Counted from the first letter of the stretch, positions 1-10,915 are shown. The stretch is 64,000 bases of DNA from Siphonodentalium dalli (GCA_032622095.1 CP136067.1:130775990-130839989); one strand, 5' to 3'. Numbers and translations: made by a program. Notes: generated by a model not told the origin, from the letters alone.

Positions 1-103
1 ACGTCAAGAAAAAAATATAGTGGTTAAATTCATTAAGAATTTCCCCGTTCCCCTCTCGACAAGGTATAACTGTTTTCACTTTGTCTAGCCCATATACAAA
101 TGT

Positions 104-778
104 ACCTGGGTAAATCCACCCAGGTTTTTTGGGCCGAAACCCAGGTAAATCTATCTACCAAGATATCCACCAACCATCAAGACCCCCTGAAACCTGGGTT
201 TTACCATGATTTACCCACCTGAAACTGGACAAAAAACCCTTGTATGGATAAACCTGGGTGTATTTACCCAGGTGACCACACCCAGGTGTACCCTACCTGG
301 GTGTTTCCCACCCAGGTGTACCCTGGTGTTTCCTACCTGTGTGTTTCCCCCACCCAGGTGTACCATGGTGTTATTCACCCAGGTGTTTCCCCCACCCAGA
401 TGTACCATGGTGTTATTCACCCAGGTGTACCCTGATGTTTCCTACATGGGTGTTCCCCACCCAGGTGCACCTTGATGTTTCCAACCCAGATGTACCTTGG
501 TGTTTTCTTACGCCGGTGTACCTTGGTGTTTTCTTACCCAGGTGGATTTCCCACTGAGATGCACCTGGTTAGAAAACACCAAGGTACACCCAGGTAAGGA
601 AACACCAAGGTACACCTGGGCAGGAAAACACCAAGGTACACCTGGGTAAGAAAACACCAAGGTACACCTGGGTAAGAAAACACCAAGGTAAATCTGGGTG
701 GGAAACACCAAGGTACACATGGGTAGGAAACACCAAGGAACACCTGGGTGAATAACACCAAGGTACACCTGGGTGGGG
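104..778. repeat. Inverted minisatellite (~27-bp unit)
   Basis: Tandem units of about 26-28 bp fill this stretch. On the left (about 245-550) the unit reads ACCCAGGTGTACCTTGGTGT. On the right (about 570-775) it is the reverse complement, AACACCAAGGTACACCTGGG. The strand flips near 545-570, so the array is one large imperfect palindrome with arms of roughly 250-300 bp. The open frames through it are repeat by-products: they exist on both strands and read as the same short peptide again and again. Confidence 0.9.
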
Positions 779-1674
779 ATCCAAAGTGAAATGATGAGGA
801 TGGCAATGAAGTAGATTTGGATGGGATGCAGGGGTATTGTTATCAATGGAGTTGTTTTAGTATAATAGAACATTAAGGAAACTGATTGTGCAGCAATACA
901 AGTTTATTCAGGACAACAAACTAACTAAAGATAAAATACATGTATAGAAACACATGTAATACATAAATATATAAACTCATTAAACTGCATGGGTTAAAAC
1001 TTACTGACAACAAGAGTTGGGTTAAATTTTTGATTAAAAAACACTTGCAAATTCCCTCTGCATACATGTATATGGTATGTTAGGCAAGTTACATGTACAT
1101 GTAGTTGCAATGTATACCGGTACATGACATACCGGTGGCCACAAAAATCATTATTTTAGTTCCAATGTCATTTACCAGTATACATGTACATGTTTTACCT
1201 TGCAACTACATCTACAGTGAGGTAGTTTTGTCTCATTTAAACTTTCTAAATGGGTTTCTCCCTTTGAATGACATAAACTAATGTGAGTATACACATGAGC
1301 TGTGATGTGAAATACACACCAAAAAATTATTTTTTAGTCTAAGGACATGTTTCCTGTCATTATCTCACTGCTTACAAATATATATTTGTAATAGTGTGCT
1401 GTAATGCTCCAGAAATAGTCATATTTTGTCCTGGTTCATAAGAACACATTATTTCTTAGTGTTAGAAGGACATGTTGTCTATTATCATTTGACTCATAAA
1501 CCCCCAAATGTACATGTAAGCAGAACATTTGGGAAAGAGACACACCATCTTTATCCTTTTTTATATCAGTAGCAATTGATCAGATAGCAAAATATGCTAT
1601 AAAAAATAGATTTCAGATGGTAGAGATTAAACAATCACATTAATTGCACCAACTCGAAACACACGGTAATATAA
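779..1674. other. No gene seen; AT-rich spacer
   Basis: AT-rich non-coding sequence with scattered TACATGT/ACATGTA palindromes, for example around 1060-1200. No long frame, RNA gene or clear repeat boundary was recognised. Confidence 0.6.
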
Positions 1675-2980
1675 CCAGCATTCATGATTCAGCAAAAAGG
1701 CTAGTATGCAGATATAATACCGGTAGCAGAAAATTATACAAATTTTGAGTATTTTCCAGCCTAAACAGACCCAAGTGATATATTTTTATCTAATTCAGTC
1801 TAATACCTCTTGATATGTTGATGTTTTGGATACTATTTCAGCAAATGTGAGAAAACTGTGAACTGGTATTCAGTATTCATGGGTGATACGAGGGGTAACA
1901 CCCTCATAAAGGCCACTCACAATTGAATACACCAGTATGGAAGGTGTCACCACCCCCACCTCCCTGGCCCCAATACCAGTTAATGTAAAAGGTTGAATCA
2001 TGCGTACCAGTTACAAGTAAGGAAATATTGAATGAAAACTAATATTACACTAATAATATAGTTTTCATATACATGTACTAGTATTTGCTGAAGTTGTATC
2101 CATAACTTCTACATACCTATAGATAATAGATTGAATAAAAGGACGTCCGGCCGCAGTGTCCCCCGAAAAAGTGGTTTCATTGGGGCATCAGCTTGTCTGA
2201 AAAAAATATCAAGGACCCTAAATCTGATAATACATTTCAGAACAATCCAACCAGTGTCCCATGAAATGGTGAATAATAAACAATCATACTAAATTTGATT
2301 CAGATATGATCACACAAACTAAAATTATGATCCGGAAACTAGAAATTAACACGATTCTAAGTCGAAAAAGGACCATAACTCTCGCAAATATGGGTAAACC
2401 CATATTCGAACTTGACCTGTTAATAGGGCTGATAAACTCACATACCAAATTTGGTTCAGATATGATCACACAAACTGAAGTTATCATCCGGAAACCTGAA
2501 AATAAAAATATTCTAAGTAAAAAAGCCCCATAACTCTTGCAAAAATGGGCGGAGCACACCCATATTCGAACTTGACCTGTATTTTGGTCTGATAAACTTA
2601 CATACCACATTTGTTTCAGATATGATCACACAAACTGAAGTTATCATCCGGAAACCAGAAAATTACAAAATTCTAAGTAAAAAAAGGGCCATAACTCTCG
2701 CAAAAATGGGCAGAGCAAACCCATATTCGAACTTGATCTTTATTTTGGTCTGATAAACACACATACCAAATTTGCTTTTGATCTAATAACCGAAACTAAA
2801 GTTATCATCTGGAAACCATTTCCGGACAGACGGACGGACGGACACCGGCTATTTTAATAGTCCCCTGAAATTTTCGGGGGACAATTACATCATAAATGTC
2901 ATTTGGGCTGGAAAATAGTAAAACAAAATTAATGTTGTGCTAGAAAAGCTGCGAACCAGCCTTTTTGTTGAATCCTGAAT
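1675..2980. repeat. Imperfect inverted repeat, arms ~90 bp
   Basis: The left arm at about 1675-1775 (containing TTCAGCAAAAAGGCT and TATTTTCCAGCC) is matched in reverse complement at about 2899-2980 (GGCTGGAAAATA and AGCCTTTTTGTTGAA). The arms enclose 1.1 kb, including the pearl-like element at 2157-2883. This may be an old foldback or TIR element disrupted by that later insertion. No target duplication was found. Confidence 0.5.
2157..2883 (+). mobile_element. Pearl/Helentron-like non-autonomous element
   Basis: The element is bounded by a perfect 13-bp inverted repeat, TGTCCCCCGAAAA at 2157-2169 and TTTTCGGGGGACA at 2871-2883. The core holds about three and a half tandem units with a period of 156-160 bp: GATATGATCACACAAACT starts at 2303, 2459 and 2619. 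A short (ACGG)n tract follows at about 2825-2842, then a 3' hairpin. This plan of terminal repeats, ~160-bp tandem core and microsatellite is that described for oyster 'pearl' elements, later grouped with Helentron-associated elements. No target duplication is visible, which also fits. The family call is inference from structure. Confidence 0.65.
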
Positions 2981-3254
2981 ACCGGAATACCGGTTAAACT
3001 GCGCAAATGAATCCCGACTACCAAATTAGCAGAGGGGTATGAATCATGCATGCCAACTGAAAATTGGGCATCAATGTTTTCAATTTACTTCATTTACAAG
3101 TACATGTACCTGTACAAGTACATGTAGCTGATTTACCTAACAATTTTTTTTATTTTCAAATATGTGAGATCCAAGCGGAAATCATGAGTACTGTGCATTA
3201 GTCCGAGAGTCTGAAAACCTGGGTGTTTTGTTATTATAGAGTGTACATTGTCTC

Positions 3255-3828
3255 AAAATTTGTAATCTTCATGCCCAGTTTATAGCGAGATTCATGTTAG
3301 GTCTAATAATCTCCCCCAAAGCATCAGTACATGTATGCGTAAACTATAAATTGCATAAATATTGCATTAAATTGTGTATATTTTCATGGGTAATATATGT
3401 TATGTCTCGGGTAATTTATTTTGTATGAGGGTAATACTATTACCATACATGTACATGTAAATAACTGACTAAATTAATGTGTTGTAAAACACAATCGATT
3501 CTTTCAAACCTATGTACCATCAATTGAACCTTGGACCATTTGAACCCTCAAACTATTGAACTTCCTGACAATCGAACCCATCGAACTACATGTACTAGTA
3601 ATGAACACTCTGACTAATGCACTGTACATGATTGAGTTAATGGTTATGTGACCTCAGGAATTGGTCCAAGTAATTTTTCTGCTTTACTAGTAAATGTCCT
3701 TTAATTGTTCCAATTGTATCGACACTGATTTTTTGTTTTCATCCAAATTGCAACGAAGAACTACTAGTATACACATGTACCATCCAAGAGGCCCCCATTT
3801 GCAATGAGGCCGCAATAATAATAGTCTC
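3255..3828 (+). repeat. Tandem segmental duplication, left (empty) copy
   Basis: About 575 bp repeated downstream. Anchors are GTAATCTTCATGCCCAGTTT (about 3262), TTATGTCTCGGGTAA (about 3400), GAACCCTCAAACTATTGAAC (about 3542) and CCATTTGCAATGAG (about 3795). This copy lacks the insertions found in the right copy, so it works as an internal empty-site reference. Confidence 0.75.
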
Positions 3829-3934
3829 CCAAGTTGTAATCTTCATGCCCAGTTTATAGTGACAGTTACATGTACAATTAGGTAACATACATGTAGTAGA
3901 CACCCAATTATACACAAAATATCTTCCCCAAAGC

Positions 3935-5239
3935 TATGGGAGGCCAAATTCACATTTAATAATGAATTGCGCTTAAGCGCAATTGATTGCGCTTAAGCGC
4001 AAATAATTGCGCTTAAGCACAATCAATTGCACTTAAGCGAAAATACCACATATTGCGCTTAAGCGCAAATACCACATATTGTGCATAAGCGCAAATAGGG
4101 CATTTACGCTTAAGCGTAATCAATTGCGCTTAAGCGTAATTGTGACTACTATCTAACCTACCCATAAACTATTAGCATGACCTGGTGTATCACCTAGCAA
4201 CACAAGATGAGCATTAGGCTAATTTTGACCTGTACTCAACAGTCAAACTGTGAGTATGTGTTCAACAAGGAGAATCCCCTAATTACATATTATCAGCATC
4301 CCTCTATCCAAAGAATTGATGTGGCCTTCCCGGAACTCTAGTAATGTTTTGTATGATGTTTTCAATGTATTTTTGCACAGATTTTAGCCTTATATCCTTT
4401 TAGCCTTTATCCTATACATGCATGCGGTGTCACTGCATGAGAGCTTTCATACCTCATACAGTAATGCTCTATTTAATCAACTTCTTAACCACAGCAAAAT
4501 TATGGGTAACTTTTCAGGATTTAGTCAGAAATATGGCTTGTTGCCATTCATCGAAAAGCTCTCGAGAGCTTTCCGATGAATGGCAACAAGCCATATTTCC
4601 GACTAAATCCTGAAAAGTTATCCATAATTCTGCTGTGGTTAAGGAGTCGATTAATTAGAGCATTACTGTATGGTTTACTTATTGACTTAAATCAGGGGGG
4701 AAAAACCCTATTTTCATATTATCAGCATCCCTGTCCAAAAAATGGTGTGTAATTACTGGAGCTTTGGTGTCTCAGTCCTGAAGCTCTAGTTTTTCTTATT
4801 AAGTCAGCAGCTCTTGTACAAATCTATAGTATTTCCATGATCATATTGTGTGAATGTGGTGTCACTGAGGGCTTGCTTCCCTCATATGGTGTGCATGTAT
4901 ACTCGAAAATTGAAGAAAATCAATGTCGCCCCAACTAATACAGAAAGTAATGCTATTGCAAGTAGCCCCAACTAATATATACCGAAGATAATATAATGCT
5001 ATCACGAATCGCTCCAACTAAAACAGAAGGTGATACTATTGCGAGTCAGCCATTTTGATAAAGAAGTTGGGCTAGCTCTCTACCCATCCAAACCAATGAA
5101 ACCAAGAAGTGACATGTCAATAGGAGTTAATGCTAAGTTATGGAGAAACCTATTTATTCACCAGGGGTGTTTTGTTACATATAACCATGAATTGCGCTTA
5201 AGCACAATTAATTATTAAATGTGAATTTGGCCTCCCATA
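3935..5239 (+). mobile_element. TIR element with TTGCGCTTAAGCGCAA palindromes, copy A
   Basis: The ends are TATGGGAGGCCAAATTCACA and its complement, flanked by a perfect 6-bp direct repeat, CAAAGC at 3929-3934 and 5240-5245. Just inside the 5' end are about eight copies of the 16-bp palindrome TTGCGCTTAAGCGCAA or close variants (3966-4140), with one copy at the 3' end (about 5191). It has no open frame of note, so it is non-autonomous. A foldback element sits inside at 4457-4670. Subterminal palindromes of this kind usually bind transposase. A 6-bp target duplication with these ends fits no DNA transposon superfamily I can name. Confidence 0.8.
4457..4670. mobile_element. Foldback TA-flanked MITE, copy 1
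   Basis: 214 bp that is almost entirely one hairpin. The ends are TACAGTAATGCTCTA and TAGAGCATTACTGTA, with TA at both borders and a loop at CTCTCGAGAG. A TA target and CAGT-type ends suggest the Tc1/mariner group, by inference. It is nested inside copy A, and the same insertion is present in copy B, so it entered the parent element before that element spread. Confidence 0.8.
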
Positions 5240-5273
5240 CAAAGCATCTATCAGTACATCTACATGTACATAC

Positions 5274-5383
5274 ACAGGCCCCTGGGGAAAAAAACTGAAT
5301 TACCAATATAGACTATACAGTGAGTATACCAGTCACTGGTATAGTCCATATTGGTATTATTGTATTTTTCTCCAGGGGCTTGT
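5274..5383. mobile_element. 110-bp foldback element
   Basis: Inverted arms start ACAGGCCCCTGG and end CCAGGGGCTTGT, with ACCAATATAGACTATAC mirrored near the centre. It lies in the short spacer between copies A and B and is absent at the matching place in the left duplication copy (about 3335), so it is a separate insertion. Confidence 0.6.
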
Positions 5384-5428
5384 GAGTAGATGTATTCATA
5401 AAATATCAATTGGATAAAACATTCATTG

Positions 5429-6674
5429 TATGGGAGGCCAAATTCACATTTAATAATTAATTGTGGTTAAGCGCAATCAATTGCGCTTAAGCGCAATTCA
5501 TGGTTATATGTAACAAAAAAAACCCTGGTGAATAAATAGGTTTCTCCATAACTTAGCATTAACTCCTATTGACATGTCACTTCTTGGTTTCATTGGTTTG
5601 GATGGGTAGGGAGCTAGCCCAACTTCTTTATCAAAATGGCTGACTCGCAATAGTATCACCTTCTGCTTTAGTTGGAGCGATTCGTGATAGCATTATATTA
5701 TCATCGGTATATATTAGTTGGGGCTACTTGCAATAGCATTACTTTCTGTATTAGTCGGGGCGACATTGATTTTCTTCAATTTTCGAGTATACAGGCACAC
5801 CATATGAGGGAAGCAAGCCCTCGGTGACACCACATTTACACTATATGATCATGGAAATACTATAGATTTGTACAAGAGCTGCAGATTTAATAAGAAAAAC
5901 TAGAGCTTCAGGACTGAGACACCAAAGCTCAAGTAATTACACACCATTTTTTGGACAGGGATGCTGATAATATTAAAATAGGGTTTTTTCCCCCTGATTT
6001 AAGTCAATAAGTAAACCATACAGTAATGCTCTAATTAATCGACTCCTTAACCACAGCAGAATTATGGATAACTTTTCAGGATTGAGTTGGAAATATGGCT
6101 TGTTGCCATTCATCGGAAAGCTCTCGAGAGCTTTTCGATGAATGGCAACAAGCCATATTTCCGACTAAATCCTGAAAAGTTACCCATAATTCTGCTGTGG
6201 TTAAGAAGTCGATTAAATAGAGCATTACTGTATGAGGTAAGAAAGCTCTCATGCAGTGACACCGCATGCATGTATAGGATATTAACATAGTAAAGGCTAA
6301 AATCTGTGCAAAAATACATTAAAAATATCATACAAAACATTACTAGAGTTCCGGGAAGGCGACATCAATTCTTTGGATAGAGGGATGCTGATAATATGTA
6401 ATTAGGGGATTCTCCTTGTTGAACACATACTCACAGTTTGACTGTTGAGTACAGGTCAAAATTAGCCCAATGCTCATCTTGTGTTGTTAGGTGATACACC
6501 AGGTCATGCTAATAGTTTATGGGTAGGTTAATTAATTGCGCTTAATCGTAAATGCCCTTATTGCGCTTAAGCACAACATGTGGTATTTGCGCTTAAGCGC
6601 AATTGATTGCACTTAAGCGCAATCAATTGCGCTTAAGCGCAATTCATTATTAAATGTGAATTTGGCCTCCCATA
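5429..6674 (-). mobile_element. TIR element with TTGCGCTTAAGCGCAA palindromes, copy B
   Basis: This is the reverse complement of copy A over its whole length (1246 bp against 1305 bp), with the same TATGGGAGGCC ends. It has its own perfect 6-bp flanking repeat, TCATTG at 5423-5428 and 6675-6680. The palindromes number two at the left end and about five at the right (6535-6650). The different target duplications show that A and B inserted separately. Their closeness makes a 2.7-kb near-palindrome. Confidence 0.8.
6019..6232. mobile_element. Foldback TA-flanked MITE, copy 2
   Basis: 214 bp, the same foldback family as at 4457, nested at the equivalent place inside copy B. TA lies at both borders and CAGTAATGC ends are present. 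Confidence 0.8.
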
Positions 6675-7639
6675 TCATTGTGTACATGTATATCGACAAT
6701 ACATGTTATGTCTCAAGTAAATAACTTTGTACTACGGTACAGTAATTGATACTCTCAACGCGGTTACCATTGAACATTTGGACTATTGAACCCTCAAACT
6801 ATTGAACTTCTTGACAATCGAACCCATCGGACTACTAGTAATGACCACTCGGTCTAACGCACTGTCATTGAATCATCATAAATATGATTGAGGTACATGT
6901 AATAATGTACATAATTGCGGTAATGGTTATGTGACCCTATGAATTGCTCCAAGCTATATTTCTGCTTTAAATTTCAATCAAATTGTCCGTATTGTATGGA
7001 CTTATCGCGTTTTGGTTTTCATCCAAAAAGCCAAATTGCACTGAGAAACTATACACATGTAAATGTATTAAGAGACCTCCATTTGCAATGAGATAGGCAG
7101 TGATGCAGTGTGCAACTGCACCAATTCTATAAACTTAACCCACAAAGTGACATACTAGTATCATGGTCTATCCCCAAATAGAACATATGGTACATGTACA
7201 TGGTAAGTACTGTAAAGAATTATCTGGCTGAAAGGCGGTCATGAGAAAAATTAATGCGGTTTACCGTGGTTGAAACACTGCAGTAATTCACTTGGTTACC
7301 ACAAAAATATTACTGCAGTAAGATTTAATACCAGCAGATACTGCATTAGTATTGAAATGGCTTGGGTTTTTCATAGTTGACTAATCGACAGTAAAAAAAT
7401 CAAGTCGAAGTAGACTAATCGACAACACAAATTTCCATGGAAAACTTCCAATTTACTATGTGGTTATTGAGTTAAAATCAATGAGAGATAACTGCAGTTC
7501 CCATTTTTTGTGGGACTGTAATGATTCATAGCGAATTCATGCATTGTATTGGGATACACTATCAATGATACGCATATCATTATATCATGTGTATTGCGAT
7601 ACAGGAAATCAAATAATTTTTTAAGATGGGAATGTATAA

Positions 7640-7765
7640 ATTTAGAGCAAAACCTGCAATTTTCACAGTTTAAATGTCTATTATTCGTGTAAATTCTTTG
7701 GGTTCATGAAACGGAAAAAAAGTTGTAGGAGGTGTTCGTAAACCGGACTTAAAATTGGTGTCGCC
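7640..7765 (-). mobile_element. Truncated copy of the GGCGACACC-TIR element
   Basis: AGTTGTAGGAGGTGTTCGTA followed by AACCGGACTTAAAATTGG and TGTCGCC matches, in reverse complement, the left end of the element at 11129-11490. Only one terminus is present. Confidence 0.6.
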
Positions 7766-7789
7766 TTATGTGTATTTAGCTCATATAGT

Positions 7790-8095
7790 TAACTATTAAA
7801 GATGCTCAATCAGATTCGATGGTCCCCATATAATCAGATTCCAACAACATTTTTTTTAGAAATGCTGCTTCAGTTATCAGAATCGATTAATTGCCCAAAA
7901 ATAATGCTAACCACTGTCAACTGCATGTATAGTATAAAATTGCCCGATACATTATATTTATCAACATGCTGTTCGATGAAGTTTGGCCTTATTATCAACA
8001 CAAAGCCTCTTGATTTTAGAGTTATCCATCTTCATCTGCAATTTGGTCTGAGACCGTCGGCTCGTCAAATTTTTCTGGGCCACTATTAAGTCTCG
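7790..8095 (+). repeat. Dispersed repeat shared with 40000-40280
   Basis: ATTAAAGATGCTCAATCAGA at the start and CTTGATTTTAGAGTTATCC near the end (about 8009) are matched at about 40001 and 40218. It is probably a transposon relic of unknown class. The 95-codon frame here resembles no known protein. Confidence 0.5.
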
Positions 8096-8761
8096 ATGAA
8101 CTGTATCCGGTATAAACATGTTAAACCTGATAATAATTAGAGCATGCAGTCCCTGTTGACATGCGGTATCCGCTAGTAATCTTACCACAGTAATATGTCT
8201 GTGATAACCAAGTTAATTGTTTTACCACAAAAATTCTGAATTCTATCTAGACATTTTGAAACAATAAAAAAAAATTCTGGTGTGGTTACAATGTCAACTT
8301 AAAAAAAAATTCATTTAAACATCGCATGAAAAATACAACCTAACTGCAAATGTGAGGTGGACCACATTCTGCAGCGGTATAACTGACTGCGGTTGATCAC
8401 ATGAACACGCCTGAATACTGCAGTAATACCCGATGGTCAACCTTTATAAGGCGAGTTGATTAATTAAAGCATAGCTGTAATTTTACATGTATGTTCTATG
8501 GACTTTGTTGGGGAAAGAGAATATAGCTGTGCGAAAATGGATGATATTTCCCCACCTCAGCAGGTGTCGATTACAGAAAAATATACCAAACATACCAGTA
8601 GTCTGTTAATCCTGATGTGCTAAGTTAGAAATTTTTCAATCGAAACCTCATAAATAAAAATATAAATTCAGTTCTCAATTTTCAAACACTTCTAGGAAAT
8701 TGTTAAAAAATATTGTTAAAAGATGCCCATTCGATTTGACACTGTAAATATACCCCTGTTC

Positions 8762-8882
8762 AAGTGTTCCTGCTAATGTGCTATGATATGCGGTTGGGTC
8801 CTGCTGAATTGCTATGAATTGCGCTACCCGCATCATAGCAATTCAGCAGGACCACCAGCATCATAGCATATTAGCAGGACCA
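8762..8882. repeat. Hairpin of two nested GGTCCTGCT arms
   Basis: GTTCCTGCTAATGTGCTATGAT and GGTCCTGCTGAATTGCTATG... at left are mirrored by CATAGCAATTCAGCAGGACC and CATAGCATATTAGCAGGACC at right. The loop is around ATTGCGCTACCCG (8819-8831). Confidence 0.65.
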
Positions 8883-9362
8883 CTTGGCCAGTGGTAAAAT
8901 AGTTTGTTTTCCATACGGATATGTGTTTTCAAATAATCATGTAATGATATCTAACATACATGTATATGATCCCATTTATAGGTTTTATTCATCACGGTCA
9001 GATAAACTTTGTATACAGACAGTTTTACCAAACTTAGAATTTTTATTAGGTGCCCAAACCAAAATATCAAAACATCACCTAACTCAGTGGTATTATAAAG
9101 AAGCTCAAACTGTATGCTTTCATTGTAGCTGTAATTACTAGTATTAAAAATGTGCTCAATAAAGTTTGTTTTATCATTTATGGTCATTTGGAATTTGGAT
9201 GCTATTTAATTCTGTTTATCTATATAATTGGCTGCACTGCTAAAATTTGACTCATTTCAGTCATTGATGTCAGTACATGTAGTCCATCGAAATGGCGAAC
9301 ACAATCAAAGACAAATTACAAGAGGAAATACAACAAATCAATTTGATGTGCACTAAAACAGA
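8883..9362. other. No gene seen
   Basis: AT-rich sequence with short open frames on both strands and no recognisable domain. Confidence 0.5.
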
Positions 9363-9528
9363 TACAGTAATGTCCTAAGTAATCGACCCCTTAACCACAG
9401 CAGAATTATGTGTAACTTTTCAGGATTTAGTCGGAAATATGGCTTGTTGTCATTCATCGGAAAGCTCTCCCCGAGTTACCCATAATTCTGCTGTGGTTAA
9501 GGAGTCGATTAATTAGAGCATTACTGTA
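9363..9528. mobile_element. Foldback TA-flanked MITE, copy 3 (shortened)
   Basis: Same family as 4457, with TACAGTAATG and CATTACTGTA ends. About 50 bp of the second arm is missing at the centre. Confidence 0.75.
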
Positions 9529-10278
9529 GTTACAAATGTATGTCTAGCCTCTTGTGAAGTGTTGTGTCACTAATAAGATCTTTAATTCACATACATGTAC
9601 TATATACCCGTTCAAGCGTTTACAAGTGTCAGACATCGAGAAACCGACCAAAAGTTTTGGTAGTATATAGGCTAGCACTGCACCTGGGCTACATGTACAT
9701 GTACTGTAAGTGATTATAATGTACTATTTTTTTATTCTGCTGTGAAAGTTTTGCTGAATGAAATTTAAGTTTACCCCGATATTCTAAGTCTGCTCGACTA
9801 AGATGGGGTTTTTCTCGAAAACTGATAGATATCTGAATATACATGTACGTCTTCCACTTGTTGGTATAACCTCTAAATTGACAAATTTTAATTGATTAGA
9901 CTAACCCTGGTATGGAAAACTCTAATTTTTATAGCCCGATGAGCAGTTTACTGATGCCCGCCGGGGTTTATTGCCCACAGTGGTGATGATATGATGACCA
10001 GCGTTGTGCATGGCATATGTTTATCCAGGTACTAGTAAGAATGCTACCATACATTCCAAACATTCATTAAATATCTTATTAATAGTAACCCAAACTACAC
10101 AAGAGACTAGTTTAACATAAATATAGCTATGTTCTAATTAAATGACCCCACCCACAACAAGATTGACCACCGGTATTTGACTGTTCAACCACATTCAATT
10201 ACAATGCCGCTGACCGCTGGAATGCCTCATAGTATTTACGGTATTTTGATTAATCGACAACATCGCTGTTGTAAACAT
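9529..10278. other. No gene seen
   Basis: AT-rich non-coding sequence with ACATGTACATGTAC strings near 9690. Nothing supportable was found. Confidence 0.5.
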
Positions 10279-10694
10279 TACTCTTGAGTGCCTAATAAAA
10301 GTACAGGGTGGAATAATAGACTACATGTAGTACAGGTTGGACAATGTCGCGTAACTGAATAACAGTACAGGGCGGAATAAACCATACAGACTGGAACTAT
10401 TAGTACCATACATCCCAACAAAACGCACCATCTGACTGCCAGTGATTGGTTTATATACTGATGCCATGTGACAGAAATAGTTTTGATTGATAGCCAGGTC
10501 TGTGAATCTACAGTGTGCTGATCACTGTCAACAATCAGAGTTCATTTATCTACGAATAACACAATTTAAGATTGGTGAATTATTTCTTTTGGTTAATTTA
10601 ATAAACGTACAGGACCAAATAAGGATCGTACAGGTGGGAATTTTACCTCAATTTTAATAATCGTACATGTATGTTTATTAGGCACTCAAGAGTA
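10279..10694. mobile_element. 416-bp TIR element
   Basis: A perfect 21-bp terminal inverted repeat begins TACTCTTGAGTGCC at 10279 and ends GGCACTCAAGAGTA at 10694. Inside, GTACAGG motifs recur in both halves (10301, 10329, 10364, 10609, 10629), as subterminal repeats do. Flanks share CAT on either side, a possible 3-bp target duplication. No coding capacity; superfamily not assigned. Confidence 0.7.
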
Positions 10695-10804
10695 CATATT
10701 CAAGTATGTGGCATACCAAAACACCACATGATACATACATGTACATGTACTACATACCATCTATACAACTTATTTGGTTAACCACAGTTGATGTTTTGCT
10801 CAGA

Positions 10805-10915
10805 GTTCCCCCTGCACTATTATTTGGGTCTGTACTTTTATTTAATAACTTTCAATGGAATTCCCCCCCTGCACTATTATTTGGGCCTGCACTTTCATTT
10901 GAAGCCCGAGAGTAA
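10805..10915 (+). repeat. 58-bp tandem pair (CCCCCTGCACTATTATTTGGG)
   Basis: CCCCTGCACTATTATTTGGG occurs twice, near 10809 and 10867, each followed by TCTGTACTTT or CCTGCACTTT. Related sequence lies near 39469 (GCTTATTTGGGTCTGCAC). It is a relic of a dispersed repeat. Confidence 0.45.

Larger units (their letters stand above)
3829..7105 (+). repeat. Tandem segmental duplication, right (filled) copy
   Basis: The same anchors as the left copy recur at about 3836, 6706, 6790 and 7080. The copy is interrupted by two 1.2-1.3-kb elements (3935-5239 and 5429-6674) and a 110-bp foldback (5274-5383). With these three removed, the rest aligns to 3255-3828 throughout. Confidence 0.75.
7282..8216. repeat. 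Inverted repeat, arms ~60-75 bp
   Basis: CACTTGGTTACCACA...ATTACTGCAGTAAGAT (about 7289-7335) is matched in reverse complement by ATCTTACCACAGTAAT...ATAACCAAGTTAA (about 8179-8216). The arms enclose about 820 bp with no gene. It is possibly an old TIR element. Nearby CTGCAGTAAT motifs (7280, 8418) suggest more than one relic. Confidence 0.4.

Noticed and set aside
206-873. Overlapping open frames rich in Pro, Val, Cys and Phe on both strands
   Set aside because: They are translations of the 27-bp minisatellite, open on both strands with repeated peptides.
6076-6340. Frames across the foldback MITE arms
   Set aside because: The same peptide appears from both arms on opposite strands. This is hairpin DNA, not a gene.
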